A DNA stretch of 64,000 bases from Metarhizium brunneum (taxonomy: Eukaryota > Ascomycota > Sordariomycetes > Hypocreales > Clavicipitaceae). The stretch spans positions 6,882,001 through 6,946,000 of the forward strand of contig NC_089423.1 in NCBI RefSeq assembly GCF_013426205.1, read 5' to 3'. The notes under the pieces are model-generated. The model ran no database searches. It worked only from the letters and a program-made list of their open reading frames with translations, and was not told where the DNA came from. Below are positions 1-11,690 of the stretch, in pieces; position 1 is the first letter of the stretch, and each line of letters starts with the position of its first letter. The position numbers and the translations under genes were made by a program.

Positions 1-60
1 GATGTTGCCTTCAAGCCCTTCCTCGGTAACCATCTGGTGCGCCGTCCGCCAATCCCGTAA
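1..60 (+). CDS. Possible C-terminal end of a gene cut by the left edge
   Basis: Frame 1 is open from the first base and ends at a TAA at 58-60. It would encode a 19-residue tail rich in hydrophobic and basic residues (ending RRPPIP). The stretch reads like a protein C-terminus and the next 970 bp hold no gene. It is too short to assign to a family and could be chance. Upstream sequence would settle it. Confidence 0.35.
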   Translation, partial: DVAFKPFLGNHLVRRPPIP

Positions 61-1028
61 ACCAGCTTGCATCCTTCGCTTTCTTGGCTCTAACTGCTCC
101 CCAGCTGATGACATGTTGGCATCTTTATTCTCCATCACACTGTAATTAGCTGCTCTTGTTGTTGAGGCTTGTTTCATGCATTATGCCGTATAGAGGTCGA
201 ACCTGTGTTTTCCTGCTACAGCTTCTTTCGCGGCTGAATGTAGGATCTGGCGAGCATGCGTGTGATCATCTGGATAGAGTCTCTGCCCTCAGCTGACGAA
301 TTTTGTCAATGGATCGATGGTGGCGTGGTGTGGCGCAGCGGGAAGGCTTGTGGGTAAATGGAGAATAAATGACGCTGGTCTGATTAGCTTTCAGTTTTTG
401 GCTTGCATTGAGGCTCAGAGCCGTGCGTTCGCCGTTGTATCCGTCCTCGTCGTTTTTTTTGTTCCATTTCCTTCACTGCCTGTCCATGTCTGAGATGCTT
501 GGTGTGCATTGGCGCATGTGAACCGCCTGGCGTCATCTCAAATGCCGTCTCCCCCCTATCCGGCTTTCTTCCCTCTACACCCCTCGTAGCTGGGACGTGC
601 GATTGGGTTGCATGGAGGCCAGAGCATGTCAAGCCAAACAAGCTGTCTGTCGCTCATTGATCCTCCCATTTTGTTTCCTGCACCTTGTGTCCTGTTCTTC
701 GGCTCCCCAGGACCCCGGCCGCTCTGGTAGCAGCCGCTAGACGCCAGCATCATGCTCCATGTCGCCCCAAAGGTCGATCTTCCGACCCAGACTTCAAGCA
801 GCAGCGTTCACCTGGCACCACCGAGTCCCAGTGATATCGGCATACCATCTAAGACTTTCCATGGATATAAAAGGGAATCTCGACCAACAACGCCCACAAA
901 AGGGGAGACGTACAATGATAAATACGTCGTGTTGTATGACTTTGGGGGCATAGGTGTGACTGACCCGGCCGGCCCGCCTTCGTATCCGTTGGAGGCGCTG
1001 GTAGAACAAAAAAGAATATCATATTGAC
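61..1028. other. Intergenic, no gene seen
   Basis: Only short overlapping frames without codon-bias support or recognisable domains are present. The last 150 bp are the presumed promoter and leader of the anoctamin-like gene. Confidence 0.6.
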
Positions 1029-3232
1029 ATGCCGAGTCGGATAGATTACGATGCAGCTGCCAAGGAATTCAATTGCCTGCTTGATAACTTGGAAGCCGCC
1101 GGGCTGCATACCGAAGTGCGCCCGGGTTACGAACAGACCATTCTTGTCTTCGTCAAGGCACCGTCTCAACTGTTGGGAAATACAGTCTACAAACAACGGT
1201 AGCTAGCCGCCTCACTTGTCTTGCGCTACAGATGAGCGAAACGAACCGACTGCTAACACAATGACAAATCAGAGTCAAGGACTGGCTATATGCCATCACC
1301 CAATCCCATCCCGGCGGCGACAAACACACGGTTGTGAAGGCCTGGTTCGAAGCCGAAGATGTCCTCGCCCTGTATCATCTCATTCTCTGGCCGACAGATT
1401 TGGGCGGTGCCGGCATCACGCCAGAAGTCGGCGAGTGGGAAAACGTCAAGGCCATCTTCCCACTACACAACGAGCCCGTGAACCAGTCTATACTCCGCCA
1501 CCTGAGCAAAACCATCATGTTGACGGCCGAAGACTTTGACAAGATTCGAGATTTACACGGGTCCAAGATTGCGTTTTATTTTGCCTTTATCCAGACCTAC
1601 CTCACCTTTTTGACGTTTCCCGCCATCACTGGTGTTTTCACTTGGCTGTTTCTCCCCAAGTACTCTCTCGCCTATGCCATCTTGACTGGCGTTTGGTGCA
1701 CCGTCTTCCTCGAGTATTGGAAAATCCAGGAGATTGATCTCAGTATGCGCTGGATGGTACGAGGCGTCAACAAGGTCAAGATCAACCGGCCGGCGTTCAA
1801 GTATGACAAGATTATTGTGGATGAGAATGGTCGGACCAAGCACTACTTTCCCAAGTGGAAGCAGATTGCTCGTCAGCTGCTTCAGATCCCCTTCATCATT
1901 CTGGCCACCATTGTGCTCGGACTCATGATCTGTTCCGTCTTTGTAGTAGAGGTTTTGATATGTGAGACGTACGAGGGCCCTCATCAATTTTACTTGGTAA
2001 GCATGACACTGTCTAGATGAAGCAGCATCTCATACAAGGGGGAACACGCTTGACTGACGCGATTTTGCGTACAGGAGTACGTCCCGACGATATTGCTAGC
2101 AGTGGCTATTCCACGAATTTCATCGTCACTCGAGGGCATCGCGACTGCATTGACCGAATACGAAAACCACAGGACTGCAGATGAACATGAAATGTCGTTG
2201 ACGCAGAAGCTCTTCATTCTTAGCATCATTACGAATTATCTCCCCATCCTGCTCACAGCATTTGTTTACGTCCCATTCGGCGACGTGATAATCCCTCGTG
2301 TGAAGCAACTCATTGTACACTTGTTCCCGAAATTCGCCGCCAAGCTCGTGTTCCGCCCCTTTGCGTCCGATACGGACCGACTCCGCAACGAAGTCATTGC
2401 GCTAACTGTGACGGGACAATTGTCCGATTTCTTCGAGGAGAATATCCTGCCCCTTATCAAATACAAGTTTAGCGACTGGTATCGCGAGTACCGCCGAGCC
2501 TACACCAAAGACACCATGCTCCTGACGCTCGTCTCCGACGACGCCAGCGAAGCCGAGTATTTGAAGCGCGTCCGAAACCAGGCGACGCGCTCTCAGTACA
2601 ATGTGCAAGAGGACGTTGCGGAGCTTGTCCTTCAATTTGGCTACCTGGCCTTGTTCTCGCCTGTGTGGCCGCTGATATCCATGGGGTTCCTCATAAACAA
2701 CTGGATCGAGCTTCGGTCTGATTTCGCCAAGATTTGCATCGAACACCGGCGGCCTGCCCCGACACGGGCCGACGGAATCGGTCCCTGGGTGACGGCGCTG
2801 GAAACCTTGACCCTGTTGGGAAGCATATCGACCGCGGCCATTGTTCATCTTTTCGGGACCGACACCATTGGCGCGGGGGGCTGGACGACCCTGCCCATCA
2901 CGATATTCGTCAGCGAGCACTTGCTGCTTATGCTGCGCGCGTTGACGCGATGGATCTTTGAGCGCTACGGGTCCGAGCAGATCCGCAAGGAGCGCCACGA
3001 GAGATATGCCCGCCGGCTGCACTACCTGGAAGAAATCGAAGCGAACAAACGGGCGGGCGTCAACCTCAGCCCCGCCGAGAGGGAACGTCGCAAGTCGGTG
3101 CTCGTCGCTAGCTCTGGCAGCTTTTGGACCAGGCAGGTCGAGGAGGGGAGCAGTGCCGCAGCAGGGCTGAGGCTGATTCATCTTGCGAGACAATGGAAGA
3201 AGAGCCAGAGCAACGAAACAAAGGTGGATTAG
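1029..3232 (+). CDS. Anoctamin/TMEM16 family membrane protein, Ist2-like
   Basis: Three exons, 1029-1198, 1273-1996 and 2075-3232, give a 683-residue protein. Splice phases join cleanly (CG|A, then two in-frame joins), which supports the model. The N-terminal part is cytosolic and the rest has about eight hydrophobic helices. The signature anoctamin segment is in exon 3, encoded around 2640-2790: FGYLALFSPVWPL, then NNWIELRSDFAK and EHRRPAPTRADGIGPW, which matches the conserved TMEM16 core. In fungi this family (yeast Ist2) tethers cortical ER to the plasma membrane and may scramble lipids. This protein is shorter than yeast Ist2 (946 residues) and ends with a basic, Arg-rich tail, as in other filamentous fungal members. 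Family assignment is firm. Tethering versus channel or scramblase activity is inferred from relatives. Confidence 0.9.
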
Positions 3233-3426
3233 ACTAATAAAAACATGTGGGACATGTAAGGGTATGTTTTTTCAAGTTGTGATGGTTGTCAATGAACAAA
3301 GACGCCAGTTTCAGGAGACATATATAGGGGGAATTTTGAATCTCACATTGCCATTCTGGTAGTTGGGCTGTTTTGTACCACCATAGCTACGCTAGACATA
3401 TCGCCAGTCTTGAATATATAGACTTG

Positions 3427-4636
3427 TCACTTGGACACGCTCACCTCGCTCATCAGAGTCGCCTCATCCTCCAAAAACACCCTGAGCTTGTTGTCGAGCC
3501 ACTTGAGATCCTCGGGGTTCAGTCCCGGCCCGCCCGCCCTGGCAGTCGTCAGCATCAAAGGTTCAGATGTCAGTACCGTACGTCTTGTTTCTCGTTGCAC
3601 CTACCAGTGTCCCCAGATGGACGGAAAAGGGACGCACTTCCCGACCCCCTCCGACATGCACCGCACCTCGTACTCGGAGTCCTCCGGGGGAAAGTACAAG
3701 TCCTCCCTGCCCGGCAGGACGAGCATCCTGGTCTTGATGCTCCGCATAGCCAGCTCAAAGTCCTTCTTGTACGGCTCCTGGTCGGAGCAGTCGCCCGCCT
3801 GCCACCCCGCCAGCATGAGCAACATGTTTTCCGGGTCTAGCAGGACGAGCGTGAGCAGAGAATGTACGTCAGTTTAGCTTTGCGCAGGTGTGCATACCTT
3901 TCGACAGAGCCCACTTCTCCCAGAAATTCAGCATAAAGTCCTCGAGCGACTTGTACCCCAGCGCCGTCTCGTACACCCTCTGCCGGTAAAACGCCTGGCT
4001 GAAGCCCCAGCCGGCGTAGACGCGGCCCAGGGCCTTGAGGCCGGCGGTCCTCTCGGGCGCGGTCCAGGCGCGGTACTCGTCGGCCGGCGTGGCCTCGCCC
4101 TGCGCCGAGCCCGCCGACGACGCGCCCTTGGCGGCGAGCAGCGCGCTCTTGACGCCCTCGAGGAAGACCTGGTTGTGGAGGGAGGTGCGGGCGGCGCCGC
4201 AGAAGGGCACGGCGCAGTCGGCAAAGTCGGGGAACTGCGTCACCCACTGGTACGTCTGGCAGGCGCCCATGCTCCAGCCCAGGATGCAGCGGGCGTGCCG
4301 GACGCCGAGGTGCTGCGTGACGAGGATGTGCTGGGCGGTGACGTTGTCGCGGAGGGTGACGGCGGGAAAGGGGCGGCGCGGCGTGTTGGACGGGCTGCTG
4401 GACTGGCCGTTGCCGAACATGGCGGGGATGATGATGAAGTACTTGCGGGGGTTGAGCGTCTTGTCCTCGCCGATGAGCCATTCGTTGTCGGCGATGGCGC
4501 CGCTGAACCACGACGGGTAGATGATGGCTGGGAGGGAGGGGTCGCCGATGGTCTTGTACGCGATGAAGGCGTTGGGGATGGTCTCGCCGCTGACGAGCTT
4601 GAAGTCGCCGAGCTGGTAGGTTTGGTAGTCGGCCAT
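3427..4636 (-). CDS. Alpha/beta hydrolase of the homoserine O-acetyltransferase-like family
   Basis: Three exons on the minus strand (4636-3898, 3836-3605, 3538-3427) give 360 residues. The catalytic triad of the MetX-like alpha/beta hydrolase fold is visible. The nucleophile Ser is in GWSMGACQ, the acid is in LPGREDLYFPPED and the His is in PSIWGHWAGGPG. The His motif is created only by the last splice (TG|G), which strongly supports that intron. The start at 4636 (MADYQTYQLGDF) fits the family N-terminus, although the frame stays open upstream to an ATG at 4753. True homoserine acetyltransferases are longer, so this is more likely one of the many fungal paralogues annotated as homoserine acetyltransferase family whose substrate is unknown. 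It is divergent from the GH3 gene across an 820-bp shared promoter region. Confidence 0.88.
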
Positions 4637-5459
4637 GATGGGATTTTTGTTGTCGCTTTTGATCGAGTGGGAGGAATGGGCTATGTGGTGGTGGTTGAAG
4701 ATGGTGAGTGAGTGCGGGGGAGCATCGTGACTTGTGAGGGGAAGTGTTGTCAACGTCCCGAGAGTGTTGCCGTGTAGGCTGGTGCTGAGAGCCTCATCTG
4801 GGGAAGACTTTGGCCCCTTTGGTTGGATGTAGCATTGACATTTATCAAGGAAAAGTCGCGAGCCGGATCAGCACAAAGTTGTACTCATGCCAGAGTGGAC
4901 ACTGGAAACTTGTCATGTTGGCATGATTTGAACTTGGTCCCAGGCCTTTTCGATAGATGGCCGTCTCTTCAACGTTTAAAGCCGTCACTTTCACGTGGTA
5001 TTATCCCCCCTTGAATTCCGCCCCCAGATTGTAGATCTGAAGGATTTTCCCTGTCGCTTCAACGGGCCTGGCATGAGACCCTCCATCATTTGCGACCAAA
5101 CGACGTTGACGCCTCTCAACCCCTCACTGGAGGTGGCCAACCGTCAACTCGAAACATCAAACCAGCTCCAACCCTCATCTTCCCCACGGACCCGGCATGC
5201 ATGGGGGTCAGTCGAGCCACGTTGCATTGCCGTAGCTGTTCGCGCCAATCCCAGAAGCACTGCCGTTGAAGGCATTTGAAGACAGAGGCCGGATGCTTGT
5301 TGACTCTTGACCCCCACTCGACTTGCGAATGAAGCCCCCAATCCTGGCTTCGTCGCTAAATACACGACCGAGTCTCTTCAGCGGCGCAAGCATGAATACA
5401 AGGCATCCCCCAAAAGAAAAAAAAACCATCTGCTCCCAAGGAGCGACGAAGCAGGAACA
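4637..5459. promoter_or_regulatory. Shared upstream region of the hydrolase and GH3 genes
   Basis: This 823-bp gap lies between two divergently transcribed genes. No coding frame is credible. It contains an A-rich run at about 5409-5424 just before the GH3 start. It is assigned as the bidirectional promoter by position only. Confidence 0.5.
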
Positions 5460-7140
5460 ATGCCCTCGGCAGAGCAACGCCGGGTAGTTGGCCAGGTTCA
5501 ACTTCCATCAACATAAACCTCCCCTCCCTTTGATCATGAGCACCAGTACTAACAGTCCCTGATAGCTCTTTGCGGTTGGCTTCTACGGGACCGAAATCAA
5601 CAAAGAAATCAAGTCTCTCATCCAAGACTATGGCGTGGGCGCCGTTCTCCTCTTCAAGCGCAACATCAAAGACGCCGCCCAGCTACAAGCTCTCTGCCTG
5701 GGACTTCAACAACTGGCCAAGGATGCCGGCCACACCCAGCCTCTCTTTGTCGGCATCGACCAGGAAAACGGACTCGTGACGCGCATTTCACCTCCAGTCG
5801 CGGCACAGCTGCCCGGACCAATGGCCCTGGGCGCAGCCGCATCGTTGGAGAGCGCATACCACGTCGCCAAAGCCACGGGCAACATGCTGCGCTATTTCGG
5901 CATCAACATGAATTACGCCCCGGTCGGCGACGTCAACAATGAGCCGCTGAACCCCGTCATTGGAGTACGGAGTCCCGGCGACGATGCCGACGAGGTCGCC
6001 CGATTTGCCGCCGCGTGTGCCAAGGGCCTGCGAGAGACCAGAGTCGCGCCCTGCATCAAGCACTTCCCAGGCCACGGCGACACGGCCGTAGATTCGCACT
6101 ACGGCCTGCCCGTCGTCAACAAGACCAGGGAGGAGCTGGAAGCGCTTGAGCTGGTCCCCTTTCGCCGCGCGGCCGCAGAGGGCATCGAGATGGTCATGAC
6201 GGCGCACATTGCCCTCCCCAAGGCGAGCGGCTCGCATCTGCCCGCCACCCTGTCCCCCGAGACGATCAAGATCCTGCGCGAGGACCTCGCGTTCGAGGGC
6301 GTCATCATAACCGATTGCATGGAAATGGACGGCGTTCGAGCCGCATACGGAACCGTAGAGGGCGCCCTCATGGCGCTCAAGGCGGGCGTCGACAATGTCA
6401 TGATTTGCCACACGTACGACGTGCAAGCTGCTTCCATCGACCGCGTCTGCGAGGCCCTCCACGCCGGAGAGCTGTCCCAGGCACGGCTCGACGCATCTCT
6501 CAAGCGGCTGCGCGACCTCAAGGACAAGTACACAGATTGGGACACGGCACTGGAAGCCCGGCCGCCGTCGGACCTGGCCCGTCTGAGCACGGAGAACGAG
6601 GCCCTCGCCCGCGACATTTACGCCAACGCCACCACGGTTGTCCGGTCGGAAGCAGGCCTCTTGCCCGTGTCCAGAAGCGCCAGCACGGTATTCGTCTCGC
6701 CGGGCGTCAACGTTCCCACCAGCGGCGCCGCGTCCAGCGGGGAGGAGCTGCAGAAGACGCGCGTGCCCTGGGTTTCCGGCGCCTTTGGCGACACCCTCCG
6801 CAGGTACAACCCTGCCGTTGAGGACATTCGCTTCACAGAGTCTACCCTGACGTCGGAGCAGTGGGCGCGGGTGGAGGACGCGGCCGTGGTCGTTTTGGCG
6901 ACGAGAAACGCGAGGGAGTCGCAGTACCAGCGGCGTCTGGGGTTGGAGATTGCCAGGCGGCGGGCGGGCAAGACGCTCGTCGCGGTGGCTACCTGCAGTC
7001 CGTATGACTTTATCGACGACGAGGCCGAGGTGAGGAATTATATTGCCGTGTATGAGCCTACTCTGGAGGCATTTGCGTCGGCGGCCGATATTATCTACGG
7101 CGCGGCCACGGCTAGGGGTAGACTGCCTGTTGCTCACTAG
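5460..7140 (+). CDS. Glycoside hydrolase family 3, NagZ-type beta-N-acetylglucosaminidase
   Basis: Exon 1 (5460-5495) encodes MPSAEQRRVVGQ and exon 2 (5566-7140) the rest, 536 residues in all. The intron has an unusual GTTCAA donor but a good branch site (TACTAAC) and a TAG acceptor, and the join restores the expected GQLFAVGFYGTEI beginning of the family. The NagZ signature KHFPGHGDTAVDSHYGLP sits at residues 177-194, with the His of the DSH loop at about 190 acting as general acid/base in this subfamily. The likely Asp nucleophile is in ITDCMEMDGV at about 262. A second, C-terminal domain follows from about residue 380. There is no signal peptide, so the enzyme is probably cytosolic and acts on N-acetylhexosamine residues from chitin or glycoprotein turnover. 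Some relatives are phosphorylases rather than hydrolases, which sequence alone cannot decide. Confidence 0.9.
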
Positions 7141-7881
7141 CATGTCTAGGAAATGGGCAAGGAAGGTCTACGGAGTACAGGCACTCCATAATAAAAGGTT
7201 TATTATAATTGCTGTGCCTCTAACAGTCTCGTGTTGTGGACAGTAGCCGGTGCCTGAGACACGGGCTACCGGAATCAGGTCGAGTCGGATGTGGCATCGG
7301 CTTCGCAAACGCACCCTTACTCACACCCAAAGCGCTGACTGATACCCAAATATCTGCAGTGTTTTGAGTCAAATGATGGGGAAAGCCGCGCCATTACGGA
7401 GTAGAAGCCGGTAGGTTGCGTGCAAAGGGTGACGTCCAAATGCAACGTGGGCCGGGAATAAGACATGCGCAGCTTCACGGTTGGACGAGGACAGGTTCCA
7501 GACCGCCTGCTCCCCTCGTATCATTGCCCGCGGAGATGATGTGTCGTTCGCAGTGAAGCCACAGTACTCGACAAATGATAGCAAAATCACTTCCTACGAG
7601 CCAGCCTTGTTCATTTCAGAGAGTCAGGCGGGGACACGCAGTACGTATTGCTGCTCCAGACGCATGGAATGAGTCAAGGCTGGACTGTCGAAAATCGCGC
7701 GTTTTCTGTATGTGCATTATATTAACTAGGTGCAATCCAAGCAGATCCCAACTTGCTCGACTCCAACACTTTTTGCTCCCTAGGACACCAAGTACCTCCC
7801 GGCTTTTTCACGCGAGTATATGAGAAACTGGCTGTTTTGTTCCAACAAGACCTCGAGAAGCTCCTCAGAAAAGAGTACAAA
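7141..7881. other. Intergenic, two TACGGAGTA motifs
   Basis: No gene is supported. The dispersed nonamer TACGGAGTA occurs at 7169-7177, just after the GH3 stop, and at 7395-7403. The end of the region is the leader of the DUF4430-like gene. Confidence 0.55.
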
Positions 7882-8615
7882 ATGGCCATTAATGAGTATA
7901 CCTATTTACTTCTCTTTGAAATGAGGTTATTTGCTCCGTGTTTGGATCTAACATACAAATGCAAAATAGGCCTCAGAACGTCTTTATCCGTGTCGAAGGA
8001 AGTACCGACACCATCTTCAACGGCCAAGTACAGTCTCAGGGGCACAAGGTGACGACAAAATCAGGACAGACGCATAATTGTGACGGCACAAATTGTGGCC
8101 GGAACCCTGAACCGGGCAATACGCCGACGGCTAGCCTGGATACCGCATCAAAAGGCAAATTCACATTTGATGGAAAATGGTACGACAGTCTGGGTGATTT
8201 TTACATCAACGAAATTAAAGGCGAAATTGCAACCGACGAGGACGCGTGGCATATATTTGTCAATGGACAGTATTTGCTGGTTGGAGGAGGCCAGTACCAG
8301 ACAAAGGCGAACGATCACATTCTCTGGGCCTATGCCAAGTCCCAGCCCAAGCCCTTGTCATTGAAGCTTGACGTACTCTCGGATGCTCGAGCTGAACATG
8401 AGACACTATTCTCTGTGAGGAATTGGGAGACGCAGGATCCCGTGGACTCGGCGACTGTAGCTTGGGTCGCAGATGGGGTTACAGAGGAGGTCACGACGGA
8501 CAAGTATGGACTCGCCAGGGTGATTTTTAAAAAGGGGGGCAAGAGTACTGTGAGGGCAAAGAAGGCTGAATGTATCAGATCAGACACTCTTACTGTGAAT
8601 GTTGCAGGGAAATAA
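7882..8615 (+). CDS. DUF4430-like protein with C-terminal Ig-like domain, bacterial in character
   Basis: A tiny first exon (7882-7895, MAINE) is joined to 7970-8615 to give 219 residues. The intron is GT..TAG with a CTAAC branch site, and the join gives a continuous beta-strand start, NVFIRVEG. Residues about 6-130 carry the pattern of the DUF4430 (transcobalamin-like) fold: VFIRVEGSTDTIF, a GKWYDSLGDFYINEIKGE stretch, then WHIFVNGQY and NDHILWAY. Residues about 145-218 resemble a bacterial invasin-type Ig module (PVDSATV, then TDKYGLARVIFKKGG and a closing TVNVAGK). In bacteria this pair is usually secreted and often surface-bound, whereas no signal peptide is visible here. The assignment rests on motif reading. 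Function is unknown and ligand binding is only a possibility. Confidence 0.7.
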
Positions 8616-9619
8616 GTGCCGACAGAAACCTAGATAACCCAAAGCCAGCTGTCGACTGGCTAGGCAGAAAAAAAGACCAGCTTTCAACAAGCTAGGCCAT
8701 TGACTTTTTTTATCCCTGGCTTCTTCCTAGATTGGAATTCTTGCGGCCAAACTGCTCGTATTTGAAGCTCATACAAGCCAAGCAACGTCTTTGTATCAAC
8801 GGGCACAGGTACACCAAGCTCTCGTTGACGGTTGGCTTTGTCTTTGTTAGGATGGTCCAATGAAACAGTTTACCTGCATAAAAATCTCGGTGACAATCAC
8901 AATAGTGTTGCTGTAGGTTATCCGCCTTGCCTTGGCAGCCTGCGTATGGGGATTGTGCAAGGCACCCCGAAGATGGATAGAAGCTCAACAGTCTTGCTTT
9001 GGCACCTCGAAATACGCCAAAGCATAGTGTCATGATGATGAAAGAGAAAGCTTATTAGGCCACCGGTGATTGCGGGGGCCAACAAGGAAGGCAATTGGCG
9101 TCTGTTGCATGGAATTTGCATACGTCCGGTACTTGTAGTGGCGGCATAGCCGAGTTCTGGGTACGGGCTTACGAAGCCTGTGGCGTTTTCGTTTCGGATC
9201 GCAAACCATGTCTATCGAATAGCCATTCCAGTTTCCAGATACCGTTCAGTGTGAGACTACTCAACTTACGCTTGTTAACCGGGACTTTTGCCACACAAGC
9301 TCAGACCGTGCGGAAGACTGGTTCTGTCTGCTCATCAAGCTGATTACTTTAAAAAGGCTTTTAGTGGACGTAGCCAAGACCGGACTCGGCTCCCTGGACC
9401 AGATGGCTGCCCTTCCTGGCTTGCTTCTATAAGTTCTACCCTCTCCCTTGAGGAGGTATCAGAAGACGTTTTCGATAAACTCAGACGATCCATTCAACAC
9501 TCATTGCGCCGAACACACCCACCGATTTACAGACAAAACCCAACAGTCTCCAGCAACTACCGCAGCTACATCGGAACAAATAGACCATTTCCACAGCAGC
9601 CAAAGGGTTGATCATCAAC
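8616..9619. other. Intergenic, no gene seen
   Basis: One kilobase with only short frames lacking codon bias. The pyrimidine-poor, A/C-rich stretch at 9480-9615 is the probable leader of the next gene. Confidence 0.55.
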
Positions 9620-10027
9620 ATGGAGACGACAAACGACGGCCTCTCACCTGTCGAGAAGCTCCAAAGGTCCGGCGTACAAGCAGGCCAGACGGTGGTTTCG
9701 GGCGCGAGGCCGGAACAGTTTGCCGACATGATTGACTTTCTTGCTCGTCAACTGGCAGGAGACGAGCACCGGGGACTCACCACCACGGCCTACATCTACG
9801 ACGACGTGACGAGACGGCGCTACATGTTGCGCGTGACGCCACTCGCGGCCCCCCCGCCGCCCGGAAGTAATATCGGGGACATTAGTGCGCGCGATTACAT
9901 GGACATTGTCATCACATTCGATACCTTGGACACGTTGAGTCGGCAGGTAAGCGACGTTATTTTTGTCGAGGGGCTCCGAGAGCGCTTCCTGGTCGAGGTC
10001 GTGAGAGTGGCATATACACAGGCGTAG
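9620..10027 (+). CDS. Small conserved-looking hypothetical protein, 135 aa
   Basis: A single exon starts at an ATG in good context (AACATGG). The product is soluble, with no signal peptide or membrane segment. It has an amphipathic region (EQFADMIDFLARQLAGDEH), two hydrophobic strand-like runs (YMLRVTP and MDIVITFDTLD) and a helical C-terminus (RERFLVEVVRVAYTQA). Coding bias is strongly G/C at third positions, like the neighbouring RNase H2 gene, so I take it as real. I do not recognise the family. It lies on the same strand, 400 bp upstream of the RNase H2A gene, with no sign of cotranscription. Confidence 0.65.
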   Translation: METTNDGLSPVEKLQRSGVQAGQTVVSGARPEQFADMIDFLARQLAGDEHRGLTTTAYIYDDVTRRRYMLRVTPLAAPPPPGSNIGDISARDYMDIVITFDTLDTLSRQVSDVIFVEGLRERFLVEVVRVAYTQA

Positions 10028-10426
10028 GGGGGCAGTGTTGCGCCATGGCTACATATGGTTCGCCTCGCTTATTGATGCAGCATACCGAGGCTTCTGAAAC
10101 GCCTAAAAAAAAAAGGGAAAGACAAGAAGGAAGAAATTCGTGATCGTGATGCATGCGAGCGTTCGCAGCTTTGGGGCACGGCATGTGGGGCTGCCTTCTC
10201 CACTTCCGAGTACGCATCGGTACATGTCAAATATCAATGCATCAAATCGTCACCGCCCACCAAAACGCGTCTCCCGCAGCTCCCACGCGTAAAACACCCA
10301 TCAGCACCTCTCAGCGCACCAATTGACTGGCAACACCTCTTCAACACCATCCACCACCATTTCCAGTCCTGCTTCAAACAAAAGCAACTCTCTACAACCG
10401 CCAGCCCCCCACGCTATCTACAAACC
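10028..10426. promoter_or_regulatory. Upstream region of the RNase H2A gene
   Basis: About 400 bp without a gene. The last 170 bp are C/A-rich with almost no G (CACCACC and CAACACC runs), typical of a fungal core promoter and leader before the ATG at 10427. Confidence 0.5.
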
Positions 10427-11425
10427 ATGGCCGAAGCCGACGAAACACCACCATCACCAAGCACCTTCGTCCCGCCCTCGGTCCACCGCGAAGCCCTCCT
10501 CGCCGGCTCATCATTCACGCACTTCTCGCCCGTCCCCCCGGCCCTCCTCACGCCCGCACGCGCGTCCGACCCGTCGTCCCTCCCCCCGCTCTGCCTGGGC
10601 GTCGACGAGGCCGGCCGCGGGCCCGTCCTCGGCCCCATGGTCTACGGCATCTTCTACCTGCCGCAGCCGCAGTCGGACCCCCTCCTCCGCGACGCCCACG
10701 GCTTCGACGACTCCAAGGCGCTCACGGCCGCCGCGCGCTCGTCGCTCATGCGCGCCCTCTGCACCGCCGGCACCGACCTCCACGCCCAGTGCGGCTGGGC
10801 CACCGCCGCCCTCTCCGCGCGCGACATCTCGGCCGGCATGCTCCGCCCCTCGGGCGCGTACAACCTCAACGCGCAGGCCATGGACGCCACCGTCGCGCTG
10901 GTCCGGGGCGCCCTCGAGCGCGGCCTCAACGTCCGCGAGGTCTACGTCGACACCGTCGGCCCGCCGGCCACCTACCAGGCCAGGCTGCAGCGCGTGTTCC
11001 CCACGGTCAAGATCACCGTCGCGAAAAAGGCCGACAGCCTGTACCCCTGCGTGAGCGCGGCGTCGGTCTGCGCCAAGGTGACGCGCGACGCGGCCCTCGA
11101 GGTCTTGTACGAGGCGCGGCGGGACGAAAACGGCGCCGGGCCAGGCATGGAATGGGGCTCCGGGTATCCCTCGGACGCGAGGTGCGTCGGCTGGCTGCGG
11201 AGGAATATGCACCCCGTGTTTGGCTGGGGCCCCGAGTGCAGGTTCAGCTGGGGCACGGCAAAGGACATGCTCGAGACAAAGGGCGGCGTCAGGGTCGACT
11301 GGCCCGTGGAGGAGGAGGCCGGGGATTCCATGAGGGTGACGGATTTCTTTGCTGCCGGCCGCGACGACGAGACGGACGAGCTGGGGGGCTGGTACGGCTC
11401 GCCTGCTGGGCTCGAGGCGTTTTGA
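10427..11425 (+). CDS. Ribonuclease H2 catalytic subunit A
   Basis: An intronless frame encodes 332 residues. The RNase HII signature is complete: GVDEAGRGPVLGPM at residues 58-71 supplies the first Asp/Glu pair (D60, E61), FDDSKAL follows at 93, EVYVDTVGP supplies D175, and ASVCAKVTRDAALE supplies D221. These are the four metal-binding acidic residues of the family. GSGYPSD and WLRRNMHPVFGWGPECRFSW are the substrate-binding segments, including the conserved Tyr that contacts the ribonucleotide. The enzyme, with subunits B and C encoded elsewhere, removes ribonucleotides from DNA and cleaves RNA-DNA hybrids in the nucleus. The N-terminal 55 residues are a Pro/Ser-rich extension as in other ascomycete orthologues. 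Third-position GC is very high, which is why long antisense frames overlap it. Confidence 0.95.
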   Translation: MAEADETPPSPSTFVPPSVHREALLAGSSFTHFSPVPPALLTPARASDPSSLPPLCLGVDEAGRGPVLGPMVYGIFYLPQPQSDPLLRDAHGFDDSKALTAAARSSLMRALCTAGTDLHAQCGWATAALSARDISAGMLRPSGAYNLNAQAMDATVALVRGALERGLNVREVYVDTVGPPATYQARLQRVFPTVKITVAKKADSLYPCVSAASVCAKVTRDAALEVLYEARRDENGAGPGMEWGSGYPSDARCVGWLRRNMHPVFGWGPECRFSWGTAKDMLETKGGVRVDWPVEEEAGDSMRVTDFFAAGRDDETDELGGWYGSPAGLEAF

Positions 11426-11690
11426 CGGGTTGGCAGCGGCGTCTTCTTTTTTTCTCTTTTCTTTATAGCAGCAGGCAATGGCACACATAATACATGATTC
11501 ATGATACGCATTGCGTCTTGGTCCCTGTGCATAGATAAATACCTGTTGAAGCTTTTGACATGAAGAAAACAGCAACCTCTATTATAGACATTACCTCGCG
11601 TATCCTGCCCATGAAAACTACTCCACTACCCTCCCCCGTCGAAAGAATCCCTCCCCGTTTTGAAAAACCCTTGGACCCTGAAAAAAATGC

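Noticed and set aside
5788..7143. 451-codon minus-strand open frame
   Set aside because: It mirrors the GH3 gene, whose high third-position GC removes stops from the opposite strand. It has no domain or start context of its own.
10511..11575. 354-codon minus-strand open frame opposite RNase H2A
   Set aside because: Shadow of a very GC-rich coding exon; Arg/Ala/Gly-rich with no recognisable motif.
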